Positions 13,116 through 13,817 of a stretch of DNA of 13,817 nt are shown here, piece after piece. The notes beneath the pieces were generated by a model. The model ran no database searches. It was given only the letters and a program-made list of their open reading frames with translations, and had not been told where the DNA came from. A program made the translations under genes and the position numbers. The stretch's first letter is position 1. Each line of letters starts with the position of its first letter. The stretch is from Caldithrix sp. (lineage in GTDB: Bacteria > Zhuqueibacterota > Zhuqueibacteria > Oceanimicrobiales > Oceanimicrobiaceae): positions 1 to 13,817 of the forward strand of contig SMXE01000167.1 of assembly GCA_004357015.1 (NCBI GenBank), in the 5' to 3' direction.

Positions 13116-13682
13116 ATGGCAGTCACACATGCGCTGGTAGGGCTGGGCAACCCCGGACTACGTTACAGGAATACACGACACAATATTGGTTTCAGGGTGC
13201 TCGATGAACTCGCCAGCATGACTGACAGGATTGGACAAAGCAGGACGAAACACGCGACTCGCATCAAGGTGCGCCTTACCGCCGACCACAGCGTGATCCT
13301 GGTTAAACCGCGGACGTATATGAACCGAAGCGGGGTCGCGGTTGCCGAATTGATAGGAGAGTTCAATATTCCGCTCAGCAACCTGCTGGTCATTCTGGAC
13401 GACTTCAATCTTCCGTTTGGAAAGATTCGTTTCAGGCGAGAGGGCAGTGCGGGCGGCCACAATGGCCTGAAATCGATTATCGAATGCTTGGAAGATACTT
13501 CGTTTTCCAGGCTACGGCTGGGTCTCGCACAGGGAATTGTCGCAGACACAGTAGATTTTGTCCTTGGAAAATTTACGCGGGAGGAAAAACGAATGCTTCC
13601 TGAAACTATACACCGTTCAGCAGAGGCATGCGTTTTCTTTGCGGAGAACGGCATCGCAAACACCATGAACAAATATAACTAG
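13116..13682 (+). CDS. pth: Peptidyl-tRNA hydrolase
   Basis: This 188-residue enzyme recycles peptidyl-tRNAs dropped by ribosomes. Active-site blocks are complete: GLGNPGLRYRNTRHNIGF (catalytic His22), KPRTYMNRSG (Asn70), LVILDDFNLPFGKIRFR (Asp95) and GSAGGHNGLKS (Asn116). Length is typical (about 185-195). It begins 11 nt after the rplY stop with no clear Shine-Dalgarno, so translation is probably coupled. The C-terminus ends MNKYN, as is common. Confidence 0.97.
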   Translation: MAVTHALVGLGNPGLRYRNTRHNIGFRVLDELASMTDRIGQSRTKHATRIKVRLTADHSVILVKPRTYMNRSGVAVAELIGEFNIPLSNLLVILDDFNLPFGKIRFRREGSAGGHNGLKSIIECLEDTSFSRLRLGLAQGIVADTVDFVLGKFTREEKRMLPETIHRSAEACVFFAENGIANTMNKYN

Positions 13683-13703
13683 GATTAGACAAGGAGGATT
13701 TCA

Positions 13704-13817
13704 TTGATAATTCCGATCGTAGCAAGTCTCATCGCGCTCGGCTTTGTGGCCTTTCTGAGTATCGATGTGGTCAGGAAAGACCCCGGCAATCCCCGAATGG
13801 TTGAAATCTCTAAAGCC
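13704..13817 (+). CDS. hppA: Membrane-bound H+/Na+-translocating pyrophosphatase (N-terminal fragment)
   Basis: Only the first 38 residues are in the window; the gene runs off the 3' end. The product starts MIIPIVASLIALGFVAFLSIDVV, a first transmembrane helix, followed by RKDPGNPRMVEISKA. This matches the conserved N-terminal pattern of membrane pyrophosphatases, where a Gly-x-Pro-x-Met-x-x-Ile-(Ala/Ser) segment follows the first helix and precedes IxEGAxAFL, which would lie just beyond the edge. The start is a TTG at 13704. AAGGAGG lies 6 nt upstream, and an in-frame TAG at 13686 excludes an earlier start. Such pumps couple PPi hydrolysis to H+ or Na+ export. The short fragment keeps the call below certainty. 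Confidence 0.75.
   Translation, partial: MIIPIVASLIALGFVAFLSIDVVRKDPGNPRMVEISKA

Noticed and set aside
1..13817. CRISPR arrays, insertion sequences, integrases, toxin-antitoxin or phage-defence genes
   Set aside because: No regularly spaced direct repeats, terminal inverted repeats flanking a transposase, or recognisable defence-gene motifs were found; the genes form a conserved core-genome layout.

Overview
The window is about 13.8 kb of ordinary-looking bacterial chromosome of balanced base composition. Genes are densely packed and in two long same-strand runs. It suggests a Gram-negative bacterium: there is an LpxH-type lipid A phosphohydrolase, a PBP1A and two predicted lipoproteins. The two best promoters are canonical sigma-70 type (TTGACA, 17-bp spacer, TATTAT or TACGAT), unlike Bacteroidetes. 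A deep-branching Gram-negative lineage, for example the FCB / Calditrichota-KSB1 neighbourhood where microcompartment genes occur, is my low-confidence guess.

Layout. (1) 1-1029, + strand: the 3' part of a polytopic membrane glycosyltransferase (GT87-like). (2) 1024-3998, - strand: a compact pyrimidine nucleoside salvage operon read cdd-udk-tdk-nupC (cytidine deaminase, uridine kinase, thymidine kinase, CNT-family nucleoside transporter). (3) 4118-4564, - strand: ssb with a strong promoter. An intrinsic terminator lies between ssb and cdd, so close to cdd that it may act as an attenuator. (4) 4729-9107, - strand: an envelope run read lpxH-like, PBP1A, lipoprotein-type cyclase, small Fn3-like lipoprotein. 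(5) 9186-13817, + strand: a strong promoter followed by two bacterial microcompartment (BMC) shell genes, then ispE, spoVG, tRNA-Gln(UUG), prs, rplY (L25/CTC), pth and the start of a membrane pyrophosphatase gene (hppA).

The most unusual part is the BMC pair (9282-10046). Two closely related hexamer-type shell proteins are encoded alone, with no pentamer (BMC-P) gene and no signature enzyme nearby, at the head of a housekeeping cluster for isoprenoid precursors, PRPP and translation. They align without gaps (59 of 77 core residues identical by hand count), but the pore loop differs completely (KIGGG versus TTIAA). The second carries a roughly 60-residue C-terminal extension: a Pro-rich linker plus a basic two-helix module of unknown function that resembles E3-binding/SAP-like helical domains. 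This looks like a satellite shell locus whose main locus and cargo must lie elsewhere.

The rest is conserved core metabolism. The ispE-spoVG-tRNA-prs-rplY-pth order closely parallels the Bacillus purR-spoVG-glmU-prs-ctc-pth region, with a tRNA in the position of glmU. No CRISPR array, insertion sequence, integrase, attachment site or rRNA was seen, and no stretch over 300 bases lacks a gene.
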